From positions 5,208,001 to 5,272,000 of the forward strand of contig NZ_JBCJKP010000001.1 in NCBI RefSeq assembly GCF_039503195.1: a stretch of DNA of 64,000 nucleotides. Direction: 5' to 3'. Below are positions 41,946 to 50,732 of this stretch, piece by piece. Source of the stretch: Streptomyces mirabilis (GTDB lineage Bacteria; Actinomycetota; Actinomycetes; Streptomycetales; Streptomycetaceae). The notes below the pieces were generated by a model. It searched no databases, had not been told where the DNA came from, and was given only the letters and a program-made list of their open reading frames with translations. The position numbers and the translations under genes are program-made. The stretch's first letter is position 1. Each line of letters opens with the position of its first letter.

Positions 41946-42170
41946 CGGCTCGAACTGTGGAGATCTCCTAAGAGCTCGCGCAGGCAGGCGAGTTGGGGTA
42001 CCTCGGTAGCAGAACAGGCGTAGGCCCTGGTGATCATGGAGCTGCGACGCTGTGATCACCGGGGAGACCTGTGCCTGCCCTGCCCGCGGCCCGACATCCG
42101 GTCCACGCCTGGTCCACACACGCTGATCCACAACGTGACGGAGCCGGATCAAGGTAAGAGCTCGATGCAG

Positions 42171-42201
42171 AAGGGGTGCCTCTCGGCGAGAGGCACCCCT
42201 T
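42171..42201 (-). terminator. Terminator downstream of tRNA-Ser-like gene
   Basis: Perfect 14-bp stem (42171-42184, 42188-42201) with a 3-base loop, 24 bp beyond the tRNA-like 3' end. Confidence 0.75.
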
Positions 42202-42224
42202 CCGACCAGCACGTCTATGACCTG

Positions 42225-42313
42225 CGGTGGCGGTGCGGTCCGAGCCCACGGGGACGCTTTCGCGTCCTCACGTTTTTCGAGACCGTTCCCTTGGGCCGCT
42301 CGGGCAACCCACC
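42225..42313 (-). pseudogene. Degenerate tRNA-Ser(CGA)-like gene
   Basis: The 5' half matches tRNA-Ser(TGA) closely: acceptor strand GGTGGGT, D-arm CCCGAGCGGCC and anticodon loop CTCGAAA, which would read CGA. The rest diverges. There is a G-A mismatch in the anticodon stem, a T-loop CTCGGAC instead of TTCRANN, a mismatched T-stem, and two mismatched acceptor pairs. It is either a decayed tRNA or a tRNA-like relic left at an integration site. It keeps a good terminator. Confidence 0.7.
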
Positions 42314-42359
42314 CCGCGCCACCGGCGATCGTCGGTGGCGCGGGGACACGACTGACCGG

Positions 42360-43844
42360 TCAGCTGTCGCCGTCGCGCTGTCCGAGGGTGACCTCGGCCG
42401 TGTGGGTCTTTCCGTCGCGCGTGTACGTGAGCTTCACGACGTCGCCGGGCTGGTGGGTCCAGATCTCGCCGATGAGGGTCGGGCCGCTGTCGATCACCTG
42501 GTCGTCGAGCTTGGTGATGACGTCGCCGGGCTTGAGACCGGCCTTGTCTGCGGGGCCGCCGGAGGTGACCGCCGCGGAGCCGCTCGCGCCCTGCTCGGTG
42601 ATCTTCGCGCCGCCGGTGCCGTCCTCGAGGGAGACCGAGGCGCCGATCACCGGGTAGACCGGCTTGCCGGTCTTGATCAGCTGCTGGGCGACGTGCTTCG
42701 CCTGGTTGATCGGGATCGCGAAGCCGAGGCCGATGGAGCCGGACTGGCTGGTGCCGCCCAGACCGCCGCTGCTCGAGGACTGGATCGCCGAGTTGATGCC
42801 GATGACCGCGCCCTGGGCGTCAAGGAGAGGGCCACCGGAGTTGCCCGGGTTGATCGAGGCGTCCGTCTGCAGGGCGCTCATGTAGGAGGCCTTGCTGCTG
42901 GCACTGCCGTCGCTGGAGGCCACGGGGCGGTTCTTGGCGCTGATGATGCCCGTGGTCACCGTGTTCGAGAGGCCGAAGGGCGCGCCGATCGCGATCGTGG
43001 AGTCGCCGACCGCCACCGCGTCGGAGTCACCCAGGGTGAGCGGCTTCAGGTCCGACGGCGCGTTCTTGAGCTTGATGACCGCGACGTCGTAGCCCTGCGC
43101 GTGACCGACGACCTCGGCGTCGTACTTCTTGCCGTTGGGGAAGGTCGCGGTGAGCTTGCCGCCGTCGACCGCGTCCGCCACGACGTGGTTGTTGGTGAGG
43201 ATGTGGCCCTGGGTGTCGAAGACGAACCCGGTGCCGGTGCCGCCCGAGCCGCTGCTGCTCTCGGCCTCGATGGTGACGGTGCTCGGCAGCGCCTTGGCGG
43301 CCACGTTCGCGACCGTGCCCGAGGCCCGCTTCACGTCACCACTGCCGCTCGGCGCGGAGACGGTCGTCGAGTCGGTGGAGTTGTCGTTGTTCTTGGCCAG
43401 CGAGTAGCCGATGCCGCCGCCGACGCCGCCCGCGACCAGCGCGGCCACCAGGATCGCCGCGACCAGGCCGCCGCGCCGGTTCTTGGGCTTCGGCGCGGGC
43501 TGCTCGTACGAGGAGCCCCAGCCGCCCGCTCCCGAGCCGCCACCGTCCGCGTACGAGGGAACGGCGGGCGGCGGGGGCGGCCAGCCCGCCTCGGCGGCGG
43601 AGACCGGCGCTCCGGACGCTCCGGGGGCGTGCCCGTGAGCCTCAGGAGCCCCGGCGCCCATCGACGCGTACGCCGGTGTCTGCTCCGGTGCGCCGGGGGC
43701 GCTCGGAGGCACCGCCGGGAGCTGGGCGGTCGGCGCGCCCCCTTCGGGCGCAGCGCTCTGCGCGGAAGCAGCGGGAGTTTCCACCGGCACGGGAGGTGCG
43801 GACGGGGCCGGGGGTACTGCAGTGCCCTCGTTCTCGGTGCTCAC
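42360..43844 (-). CDS. HtrA/DegP-like membrane-anchored serine protease with PDZ domain
   Basis: 494 residues. A long Pro/Ala-rich cytoplasmic tail (about 1-120) precedes one membrane helix (about 127-149). The trypsin-like protease has catalytic His220 (LTNNHVV), Asp253 (GYDVAVIKL) and Ser336 (NPGNSGGPL). A PDZ domain (about 395-490; GGPADKAGLKPGDVITKLDD) completes it. It should degrade or chaperone damaged envelope proteins outside the membrane. It is divergent from the glycerophosphodiesterase gene, with an AT-rich stretch near 44030-44060. Single gene. Confidence 0.95.
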   Translation of the reverse strand: MSTENEGTAVPPAPSAPPVPVETPAASAQSAAPEGGAPTAQLPAVPPSAPGAPEQTPAYASMGAGAPEAHGHAPGASGAPVSAAEAGWPPPPPAVPSYADGGGSGAGGWGSSYEQPAPKPKNRRGGLVAAILVAALVAGGVGGGIGYSLAKNNDNSTDSTTVSAPSGSGDVKRASGTVANVAAKALPSTVTIEAESSSGSGGTGTGFVFDTQGHILTNNHVVADAVDGGKLTATFPNGKKYDAEVVGHAQGYDVAVIKLKNAPSDLKPLTLGDSDAVAVGDSTIAIGAPFGLSNTVTTGIISAKNRPVASSDGSASSKASYMSALQTDASINPGNSGGPLLDAQGAVIGINSAIQSSSSGGLGGTSQSGSIGLGFAIPINQAKHVAQQLIKTGKPVYPVIGASVSLEDGTGGAKITEQGASGSAAVTSGGPADKAGLKPGDVITKLDDQVIDSGPTLIGEIWTHQPGDVVKLTYTRDGKTHTAEVTLGQRDGDS

Positions 43845-44111
43845 AGCTCTTCTCCTCGGTCCACGGCTGTTGTTCTCGGTCGCACTCGGTCACGCTCACT
43901 CACGCTTGTCAGACGGTCCGGCGCGATGCAGCTGTGCTGGTGTGCATGTGCTTTTTGTACGCCGTCAGCTTTTCCCACGGGACGTCAGAGCACCATAAGC
44001 GGTGGCTGTGGGTCCAGGACCATCCTTTATATCGGGCTCTTTATACTAAAAAGGAACATTCCTGGTGTCTCGGCCCTCACGTCGGCCCTGCGACGGTGGC
44101 ACCATGACGCG

Positions 44112-44921
44112 GTGACCCACGCACGACAGCACCCGATTCAGGTCGTCGCCCACCGCGGGGCCTCCGAAGACGCTCCCGAGCACACCCTGGCCGCGTACAG
44201 GAAGGCGATCGAGGACGGTGCGGACGCCCTCGAGTGCGATGTACGACTGACCGCGGACGGACATCTCGTCTGTGTACACGACCGCCGCGTCAACCGTACG
44301 TCCAACGGCCGCGGAGCCGTCTCCGCCCTGGAGCTCGCCGAGCTCGCCGCCCTGGACTTCGGCTCCTGGAAGAACCGCGACGAGTCCCCCGACTGGGAGT
44401 ACGGCCCCGGGGACCCACAGGACACCTCCGTCCTCACCCTGGAGCGACTGCTCGAACTCGTCGCCGACGCGGGCCGCCACGTGGAGCTGGCCATCGAGAC
44501 CAAGCACCCCACACGTTGGGCGGGCCAGGTCGAGGACCGGCTGCTGCTCCTCCTGAAGCGCTTCGGCCTGGACGCCCCGGCGAGCGCCGCCACCTCTCCG
44601 GTGCGCGTCATGAGCTTCTCGGCGCGCTCCCTGCACCGCGTCCGGTCCGCGTCCCCGACGCTGCCGACGGTCTATCTTCTGCAGTTCATCTCGCCCCGGC
44701 TGCGCGACGGACGACTGCCGGCCGGTGTCCGGATCGCAGGCCCCTCGATGCGGATCGTGCGCAGCTACCCCCGATACATCGAACGGCTGAAAAGAGCCGG
44801 TCATCAGGTCCACGTCTGGACGGTGAACGAACCCGAGGATGTCGATCTCTGCGTTGAACTGGGCATCGACGCCATCATCACCAACCGCCCACGCGCGGTG
44901 CTGCACCAACTCGGCCGCTGA
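44112..44921 (+). CDS. Glycerophosphodiester phosphodiesterase
   Basis: 269 residues from a GTG at 44112; no signal peptide, so cytoplasmic. TIM-barrel GDPD domain: catalytic VVAHRGASEDAPEHTLAAY, the metal-binding EDGADALECDVRLTADGHLV and VCVHDRRVNRTSNG give the expected His-Arg, Glu-x-Asp and His residues. The C-terminal HVWTVNEPEDVDLCVELG is also typical. It hydrolyses deacylated phospholipids to glycerol-3-phosphate and an alcohol. Followed after 224 bp by an ATP-binding regulator. Confidence 0.95.
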   Translation: MTHARQHPIQVVAHRGASEDAPEHTLAAYRKAIEDGADALECDVRLTADGHLVCVHDRRVNRTSNGRGAVSALELAELAALDFGSWKNRDESPDWEYGPGDPQDTSVLTLERLLELVADAGRHVELAIETKHPTRWAGQVEDRLLLLLKRFGLDAPASAATSPVRVMSFSARSLHRVRSASPTLPTVYLLQFISPRLRDGRLPAGVRIAGPSMRIVRSYPRYIERLKRAGHQVHVWTVNEPEDVDLCVELGIDAIITNRPRAVLHQLGR

Positions 44922-45145
44922 CCTCGCGGCTCGTCGTCCGGAAACCACCGCTCGAGGTGCCGACGACAGCCGTCGAACCACGTCAACCACTGCCGAAATC
45001 CAGCCACTCGGTTACAGGGAGTGCACCGGCGCGTTCGTTCCGTGTTCGATCGTTACGAGTGCGTCAGCAGACGTGGATTGGCCGGTTTCCGGTCCAGTCC
45101 AGAAGGGCATCCACACCGTGGCGTGGGGCAAAGGAGGTCTCGGGG

Positions 45146-45697
45146 GTGGCGTTGGTGGTGGCACAGGAGGTGCCCACGTCGTCGAGCATGGCCGTTCCCC
45201 ATGGCCCTGCGGGCGTGGGGAAAGCAAGACATCGGATGCGCGATCAACTGCGCACCGGTGGAGTGACGGAATCGGTCATCGACGACGCCGTACTGATCCT
45301 TTCCGAACTTTTGAGCAATGCGTGCCGGCACGGCAGGCCCCTCGGCGACGCCCTCGCCGGGGACGGCGACGTGCGGGCCGCGTGGCGCGTCGACGCGTCC
45401 GGGAGGCTCACCGTCGAGGTGACGGACGGCGGTGGTCCGACCCGCCCGGTTCCCGCCACACCCTCGGTCACCGCACACGGTGGCCGCGGGCTGAACATCA
45501 TCACGGCGCTGGCCAAGGACTGGGGCGTACGGGACGACACCCGCGGAGAGGTCACCGTGTGGGTCGTCGTCCAGGACGACGTGACGGACACGGCCGCCGC
45601 GCGTCGGCGTGACGACTTCGCTACGCGCGTCGCGTCACCGGGTGTGACGGGACTGCCCGGGCTGGACTTCACGGACGCCTTCGACGACGTGGACTGA
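45146..45697 (+). CDS. SpoIIAB/RsbW-like ATP-binding protein
   Basis: 183 residues. The GTG at 45146 is chosen because a near-perfect AAGGAGGT lies 7 bases upstream; the frame is open further left. HATPase_c_2 domain: AVLILSELLSNACRHGRPLG (N box), LTVEVTDGGGPTRPVPATPS (G1) and TAHGGRGLNIITALAKDWG (G2). Such proteins are serine kinases or anti-sigma/anti-anti-sigma regulators in Streptomyces. No sigma or antagonist gene is adjacent. A second family member is at 55507. Confidence 0.88.
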   Translation: MALVVAQEVPTSSSMAVPHGPAGVGKARHRMRDQLRTGGVTESVIDDAVLILSELLSNACRHGRPLGDALAGDGDVRAAWRVDASGRLTVEVTDGGGPTRPVPATPSVTAHGGRGLNIITALAKDWGVRDDTRGEVTVWVVVQDDVTDTAAARRRDDFATRVASPGVTGLPGLDFTDAFDDVD

Positions 45698-45709
45698 CCA
45701 GGGCAGGAC

Positions 45710-45732
45710 GGGGCGGGACGGGGCCGGGCGGG
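45710..45732 (+). other. Potential G-quadruplex tract
   Basis: Five G runs of 3-4 bases separated by 1-2 bases, directly after the ATP-binding protein gene. It satisfies the usual G3-N1-7 pattern with very short loops. Surrounding 45698-45840 has no gene. Confidence 0.5.
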
Positions 45733-45890
45733 ACGCGACGGAGCGGGGCGGAAACCACGGGCGGAAGCCCCGGACGGAAGGTCCGGTTCCGTGACGACTC
45801 GGTGCGTTGTCCACAGGGTCCCGTCGGCTGACGTACGAGCGGCTAGGCTCGCGCCAGTACGAGACGAGCCGTGATCGGGAGACACCCACG

Positions 45891-46856
45891 ATGGCCAAGA
45901 AGCGACCCCAGACGAAGGCCAAGCAGCCTCAGCTCAAGGACGGGGAGATCCCGGTAGTCGGCGCTCGCGAGCCCTGCCCCTGCGGCAGCGGCCGCCGCTA
46001 CAAGGCCTGCCACGGCCGGGCGGCCGCACACGCGGTGACGGAGCTGGTCCAGCGCCCCTTCGAGGGCCTGCCGAGCGAGGGCGACTGGGTCGCGCTGCGC
46101 GAGCTGGTGCCCGCCGCCACGGTCGAGCTGAAGCTCAAGGAGAGCCTGCCCGAGGGAGTTCCCTCGGTGACGCTCGCCACCGTCCTGCCGATGGCCTGGC
46201 CCGCGCTGCGCCGCGACGACGGCTCGGTCCTGATCGGCCTGCAGAACGACACGGCGTCCGGCGACATCAGCCGCGACCTCGCCGACACCCTCCAGCGCGC
46301 GCTCACGGCCCAGCCCGGCACCCCGATCCAGGGCCGCCGCGCCCCGGCCGACGGCCCCCGACTGCAGGAACTGCTCGACCCCGAAGGCGCGTTCGAGCCA
46401 GTTGTGCACTCGGGCTTCGAGTTCTGGGTCCCGGACGCGGAGCACTCGACGCCGGAGGTCACCGCCTCCCTGGAGCGGGCCAACGCGGCGGCGATCCCGA
46501 CCGTGAAGCTCTCCGGCGTGGACGCGGCGTACTGGTGCGAGACCCCCGACAAGAACCACCTGCGCTGGGTGATGCCGTACCCCGAGGAGCAGCTTCTGGA
46601 CGCGCTCGCGCGGCTGCACGCGGCCGGTCGCTCGAGCCTCGGCGAGGGCACGCGGCTGGTCGGTTCCTTCCGTGCGCACGGGCTCACGGTGCCGGTCTGG
46701 GACCTGCCGACGGGCGTCACGGCCGACGATGTGGAAAAGCCGGCGGCCGAGTTCGCCGAGCGGCTCGCGACCGCCCTGGCCTCGGACGCACCGCTCACCC
46801 CGGACGAGCGGCGAGCACGCGGCGGCCTCACGAACCGACAGGTCACGCTCAGCTGA
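45891..46856 (+). CDS. DUF5926 protein with SEC-C zinc motif
   Basis: 321 residues from the ATG at 45891. A basic Lys/Gln N-terminus is followed by a SEC-C metal-binding motif (EPCPCGSGRRYKACHG, about 27-42), then a large alpha/beta domain of the actinobacterial DUF5926 family (LEGLPSEGDWV-type region, CETPDKNHLRWVMPYPEEQL). A TAGGCT box lies at 45843-45848, so the transcript would have a short leader with GGGAGA as binding site. SEC-C motifs occur in SecA and in many translation- or quality-control-related proteins. Function unknown. Confidence 0.85.
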   Translation: MAKKRPQTKAKQPQLKDGEIPVVGAREPCPCGSGRRYKACHGRAAAHAVTELVQRPFEGLPSEGDWVALRELVPAATVELKLKESLPEGVPSVTLATVLPMAWPALRRDDGSVLIGLQNDTASGDISRDLADTLQRALTAQPGTPIQGRRAPADGPRLQELLDPEGAFEPVVHSGFEFWVPDAEHSTPEVTASLERANAAAIPTVKLSGVDAAYWCETPDKNHLRWVMPYPEEQLLDALARLHAAGRSSLGEGTRLVGSFRAHGLTVPVWDLPTGVTADDVEKPAAEFAERLATALASDAPLTPDERRARGGLTNRQVTLS

Positions 46857-47009
46857 CACACAGCTGGGGCACTGACCGACCGGTCAGCTGGTCGGCGCTT
46901 CACGGAGTGGGTGACTCCTGTCACAACTCCCGGCGGTGACAGGTAAATCCGTGTCCGAATAGCCGAGATCGAATTTGCGAACCGCCGATCTCTTGTTACC
47001 GTTCGAGTA
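46857..47009. other. Intergenic with two inverted repeats, candidate leader or small RNA
   Basis: CTGACCGACCGGTCAG (46872-46887) and CTGTCAC...GGTGACAG (about 46918-46941) are inverted repeats, followed by an AT-richer stretch and a good plus-strand terminator at 47011-47048. No protein frame fits. A small plus-strand transcript is possible. Confidence 0.35.
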
Positions 47010-47010
47010 G

Positions 47011-47048
47011 CCCGGTTGCTGGTGCATCCCCCGTCGCCAGCAACCGGG
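47011..47048 (+). terminator. Terminator-like hairpin
   Basis: Perfect 12-bp stem (47011-47022, 47037-47048) followed by TCTTTCC. It lies between convergent genes 45891(+) and 47120(-), 155 bp past the plus-strand stop. Confidence 0.75.
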
Positions 47049-47119
47049 TCTTTCCATGTCCGGATTTTCCTGAGACGTCAACCGCCTTGCTACGGGGCCG
47101 AGTTGCTCCCCGAGGCACT

Positions 47120-47803
47120 CTACGGACCGCTCTCCGGTCCCCTTCCCGAGGTGCTCTCGGAGTCGCTCCCCGAGGCGCTCTCGGCCTCGCTCCCCGACCG
47201 CAGCAGCATCGGCCCGCTCCCGGCGCTTCTCGCGAACTCGGCGACCGCCGTGTACGCCCCCACACCCCCCTCCGTACGCCCTCTGGGCGTCTCGCACACC
47301 CCCGGGTCGTCCTCGGCGCCCACCGCGCAGTTCATCTCCACGGTGCGGCCACCGGGGCCCATGAGGCTCAGTGTGGAGCTCAGCTCGTCACCGGTCGCGT
47401 TGCGGTAGTAGGTGCGCGCCCAGCTGTCCTCCCCCTGGGTCATGACACAGGTCTGCGCCTCGATGCCGTCGGGGGAGGAGAGTTCGGGGCCGCACCGGGC
47501 GGCGGTGGCCCGGCCGAGGCCCAGAAGCCGGGGCACGGGCGCGGAAGCGGGAGGGGTCGCGGAAGAGGAACGGGGAGCGGCGGGGGCTGCCGTTCCCTTG
47601 TCGTCGATCGTCCGGGACGCGCGTAGGGCCTCGGAGCTCCCGTCACCGACGGGTCCCGCGGAGGCCACGGTCAGTGGCAGGGCGACCGTGAACACCACGA
47701 GGCCCGCCAGCGCCACCAGGCGAACCCTGTGGAAGTCCGGCCCGGCACGTAGAGACGATGGGGCTCTGTGTCCCCCGGAATGACGCTGCATAGTGCGGAA
47801 CAT
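47120..47803 (-). CDS. Secreted or membrane-anchored protein of unknown function
   Basis: 227 residues. The N-terminus has a basic stretch and a hydrophobic segment (about 27-48) that could be a signal peptide or anchor. A disordered Pro/Ser linker precedes a small domain with four cysteines (AARCGPELSS, ETCVMTQGEDSWARTYYRN-like region, EMNCAVGAEDDPGVCETP). The C-terminal Ser/Glu/Gly repeats (SGSDSESTSGRG) are encoded by imperfect tandem DNA repeats. No function is recognised. Confidence 0.75.
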   Translation of the reverse strand: MFRTMQRHSGGHRAPSSLRAGPDFHRVRLVALAGLVVFTVALPLTVASAGPVGDGSSEALRASRTIDDKGTAAPAAPRSSSATPPASAPVPRLLGLGRATAARCGPELSSPDGIEAQTCVMTQGEDSWARTYYRNATGDELSSTLSLMGPGGRTVEMNCAVGAEDDPGVCETPRGRTEGGVGAYTAVAEFARSAGSGPMLLRSGSEAESASGSDSESTSGRGPESGP

Positions 47804-47846
47804 AACGAGCGTGGGTGGGCGCGCGGCTCACCGCGCGCCGGGCACC

Positions 47847-48512
47847 CTACAACTCGGGCGCGCTCACACCCGTACGAGTGAGCGCCTCCACCACCGCGTC
47901 CACCACGGCCTCCACATCGGGCACCCAGGGCGCGGCCGAGCCGGGCAGTGGTGCGCGCTCCCAGCGGATCTGGCCCTGGCCGGTCTCGGACGGGGGCAGC
48001 GCGATGTAGCCGCCCTCGCCGTGGAAGCGCAGGGACCCCGGCACGAAGTCCTTGGCGTAGAGGAGCTCGCCGAGCTGCTCCATGGAGTAGGGCGCGACGA
48101 GGATCGCCCAGCGCGTGGGCGCCGCGACGACCGGGCCGAGACGCATGCCCGTGCGGTCGAGCGCGTCGAGTGCGCGGGCCGCCGCGAGGGCGGGCAGGCT
48201 CACCGCGCAGGGGGCCGTGCCTCCGGTGGCCAGCACGATGGGTGCGGACGGCCGGTTGGTCCACCACCAGCGCACCATGCGCTCGTCGGTGGTGGCCGCG
48301 AGGAGGCCGGGGTCGAAGGGGTGGGCACCGGGCACCGTGCACTCCGGGTCCGGGCACCCGCAGCGGGCACGCCCCTGCGGGTCCGGTGCCACACCCGGGA
48401 GCACGGGCCACTGCCAATCGGTCGCGAAGGTCAGGGCCGCGCTGAGCATCTCAGGCCTCCCGTTGTTTCGCCTGGACAGGAGCCTGCGTCGCCTTCCGAG
48501 GATCTCGCGCAT
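47847..48512 (-). CDS. Primase/polymerase-like (prim-pol N-terminal) protein, probably inactive
   Basis: 221 residues. It resembles actinobacterial prim-pol N-terminal proteins: ALTFATDWQWPVLPGVAP, then a zinc-like C-x-CPDPEC pair, WWWTNRPSAPIVLATGG and GGYIALPPSE. The metal-binding acidic DxD pair is not present where it should be; the region reads CAVSLPALAAARALDALD. A catalytic function is therefore doubtful. The family is frequent next to phosphatase genes in Streptomyces, and the PP2C-type gene is divergent here with a long intergenic space. It is distinct from the intact prim-pol protein at 33464. Confidence 0.75.
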   Translation of the reverse strand: MREILGRRRRLLSRRNNGRPEMLSAALTFATDWQWPVLPGVAPDPQGRARCGCPDPECTVPGAHPFDPGLLAATTDERMVRWWWTNRPSAPIVLATGGTAPCAVSLPALAAARALDALDRTGMRLGPVVAAPTRWAILVAPYSMEQLGELLYAKDFVPGSLRFHGEGGYIALPPSETGQGQIRWERAPLPGSAAPWVPDVEAVVDAVVEALTRTGVSAPEL

Positions 48513-48687
48513 GAGCGCTCGTTCCTTTCCGTTGCACGCCTGGCAACACCGTGGATCACATCACGTCATGTGTCGATCACTTCACTGTGCGTACCTGCTG
48601 GCGCATCACACCCTTGCGCACGGCAAGGGGAACCCATCTGGGCCGAGCATTGGCTGCGTCCGCGTCCATACTGTGTCTGTCTAAAGC

Positions 48688-48786
48688 ATGGGCATGGCGT
48701 GGGGTGGCGGCGCCTGGCGTTTTGCCGTCCCGCTGTTTCTTGCCGCCTCCGCCACGGGAGGATGGGGCACGGTCGTCGGTGGTTAA
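48688..48786 (+). CDS. Possible small hydrophobic peptide
   Basis: 32-codon frame, Trp/Gly-rich (GMAWGGGAWRFAVPLFLAAS). It lies in the 454-bp gap between divergent genes, after a TACTGT box at 48669. No ribosome binding site is evident. It could be a leader peptide or chance. Confidence 0.25.
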   Translation: MGMAWGGGAWRFAVPLFLAASATGGWGTVVGG

Positions 48787-48966
48787 GACGCCCGGGTCCG
48801 TCGCCAGGTTCCGGGCGGATCCCAACCACCCCTGGCCTTCACCGAGTACGTACCCATCACGACCGCTGTGACGCTCCGTCGAACGAGGCCAGTCGACCTC
48901 AATAACCCGTTACCTGAGTCAGTTTTAAGCCAACTTTGCTTTCCCGCAAGGGTTACCGAGGGTCTC

Positions 48967-50517
48967 ATGGACACCAGGAATCCCAGCAGGACAATGCTGG
49001 ACATCCCCTCACGAGTGCGTGTACATGTGGAGACACTGCTAGCGGCGCAGAACGACATGGGGGTTTGCGATGCTATCGAGCAATACGCACCGGTCGGAAA
49101 GCCGGACACCATGAACGCCCCTCACGTTCCGAAAGTGGCCGGAATCGATTCAACGGTTCCCGCGCCCGCACACACTGTCGCGCCGACGACCTCCGTCACG
49201 GGTTCCGCAACGGGCTCCTCTTCGGCCACCTCGTCCACCGGCCCCGGAGCCGTTCTCCAAGATCGGCTCGCCGGCTGGGTGTCCGACCTCACCACCCTCC
49301 ACGAACTCACCGAGCGCCTGGTGCGCACCGCGACACTGAACGACGCGCTGCAGGAACTGCTGCGCGCCGGAGCCGCCCTCGTGGGCGCCCGGCGCGGTCT
49401 CGTCGTCATGGAACCGGGCGACGGACTCGGCCCGGACACCACCATCGGTCTGGGCCTCGCCCGCGCCGACCTCGGCCACATCGAGACCGTCCCGCGCAGC
49501 GCCATGTCGTACGGCAGGATCCTGGACGGACTGCCCGGCGGCGAGGGCGAGATCTCCCAGCCCGACCTCCTCTCCGAGGACGGGCTCGACCCCCGCCACC
49601 GCGAGGTGGCCGCCCGGCTCGGCTACGCCGCGAGCTACGCGCTGCCCCTGTCCACCAAGGCGGCGGGCCGGCTGGGGGCCGCCGTATGGCTCTACGACGA
49701 ACCCGCCGAACCGGTGGAGCGCCAGCGCCACCTCGTCGGCCTCTACGCCCGCTACGCGACCGAACACCTGGCACGGCTGCTGGAGCTGGACCGCACACGC
49801 GCGTGCATGAAGACGATCTCCCAGGAGCTGCTGCCGCCGCGGCTGCCCCGGGTCTCCGGTGTCCAGCTCGCCGCCCGGCACCGCACGGGCCCGCGCGGAG
49901 GCGGCGACTGGTACGACGCGCTGCCGCTGCCCGACGCCGCGCTCGGCCTCGCGGTCGGCTCCGTCACCGGGGCCGGGCCCAGCGCGGTCGCCGCCATGGG
50001 CCGGCTGAGGGCCTCACTGCGGGCGTACGCCGTGATGGAGGGCGAGGACCCCGTCGCCGTCCTGTCCGACCTCGAGCTGCTGCTGCGCCTGACCGAGCCC
50101 GCCCGCTCCGCGACCGCCCTCTTCGCGTACTGCGAGCCCGCCCTGCGCAAGATCACGCTCGCCGGGGCCGGACACAGCCCGCCGCTGGTGATCGGCGCGC
50201 GGCGCACCGAGTTCGTGGAGACCTCGCTGTCCGCGCCCCTGGGCATGCTCGCCTGCTGGGAGGCGCCCAGTGTCGAACTGACGGCCGAGCCCGGCGAGAC
50301 CGTGCTGCTCTACACCGACGGCCTGCTGCACCGCACCGGCGACCCCATGGACCGCGCCTTCGCCCGGCTGCACGCGGCGGCCGCCAGCGTCCCCAGGACG
50401 CTGCGTGAGGATCCCGGCGCGCTCGCCGACCATGTTCTGCGGTCCGTGCTGCCGGACGGGCTGGACGAGGCGGACAGCGGGGAGGACGTCGTACTCCTGG
50501 CGGCGCGCTTCGACTGA
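48967..50517 (+). CDS. GAF-PP2C (RsbU/SpoIIE-like) phosphatase-family regulator
   Basis: 516 residues from the ATG at 48967. An N-terminal helical part (about 1-100, with a Ser/Thr-rich linker) leads to a GAF domain (about 105-265). The SpoIIE-type phosphatase domain (about 275-512) starts QELLPPRLPRVSGVQLAARH, then GGDWYDALPLPDAALGLAVG. The second metal-binding Asp of the usual VGDVxGHG is Ser here (VGSVTGAG), while the C-terminal GEDVVLLAARF keeps its Asp. Activity may be reduced or lost. The promoter region (48900-48945) is AT-rich. Confidence 0.88.
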   Translation: MDTRNPSRTMLDIPSRVRVHVETLLAAQNDMGVCDAIEQYAPVGKPDTMNAPHVPKVAGIDSTVPAPAHTVAPTTSVTGSATGSSSATSSTGPGAVLQDRLAGWVSDLTTLHELTERLVRTATLNDALQELLRAGAALVGARRGLVVMEPGDGLGPDTTIGLGLARADLGHIETVPRSAMSYGRILDGLPGGEGEISQPDLLSEDGLDPRHREVAARLGYAASYALPLSTKAAGRLGAAVWLYDEPAEPVERQRHLVGLYARYATEHLARLLELDRTRACMKTISQELLPPRLPRVSGVQLAARHRTGPRGGGDWYDALPLPDAALGLAVGSVTGAGPSAVAAMGRLRASLRAYAVMEGEDPVAVLSDLELLLRLTEPARSATALFAYCEPALRKITLAGAGHSPPLVIGARRTEFVETSLSAPLGMLACWEAPSVELTAEPGETVLLYTDGLLHRTGDPMDRAFARLHAAAASVPRTLREDPGALADHVLRSVLPDGLDEADSGEDVVLLAARFD

Positions 50518-50584
50518 GGTCCGCGCTTCGAGTGCGGTCGATCCACACTTCGAGTGCGGTCGGTCCACGCTTCGAGTGCGGTCC
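50518..50584 (+). repeat. Tandem 22-bp repeats after the phosphatase gene
   Basis: The unit CTTCGAGTGCGGTC occurs three times with period 22 (from about 50525, 50547 and 50569), directly after the stop codon at 50517. Confidence 0.75.
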
Positions 50585-50659
50585 TGTGGGGCCGCCGCGC
50601 TGAGCTCTGCGCGTAACAGGACTTCCGGCCCTGGGCCCGCTCCCGTACGACCGTACGAT

Positions 50660-50700
50660 GATGGGTGTCCCCCTGCTCGAGCACAGCGGAGAGCTGGGGC
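50660..50700. repeat. Short dispersed repeat, family A (copy 2)
   Basis: GGTGTCCCCCTGCTCGAGC followed by a GGAGAGCTGGGG-type arm. It matches the element at 30366-30410 in core and order. It lies 33 bp before the aminopeptidase start, in its leader. Confidence 0.65.
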
Positions 50701-50732
50701 GAAGGTCCAGAGTCGTATCTAGGAGGCAGACC

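Noticed and set aside
42030..44111. Long plus-strand extension in front of the glycerophosphodiesterase
   Set aside because: It is the antisense of the HtrA gene; the true domain begins at the GTG at 44112.
46872..46887. CTGACCGACCGGTCAG palindrome considered as operator
   Set aside because: It lies between convergent 3' ends rather than in a promoter; kept only as part of the intergenic description.
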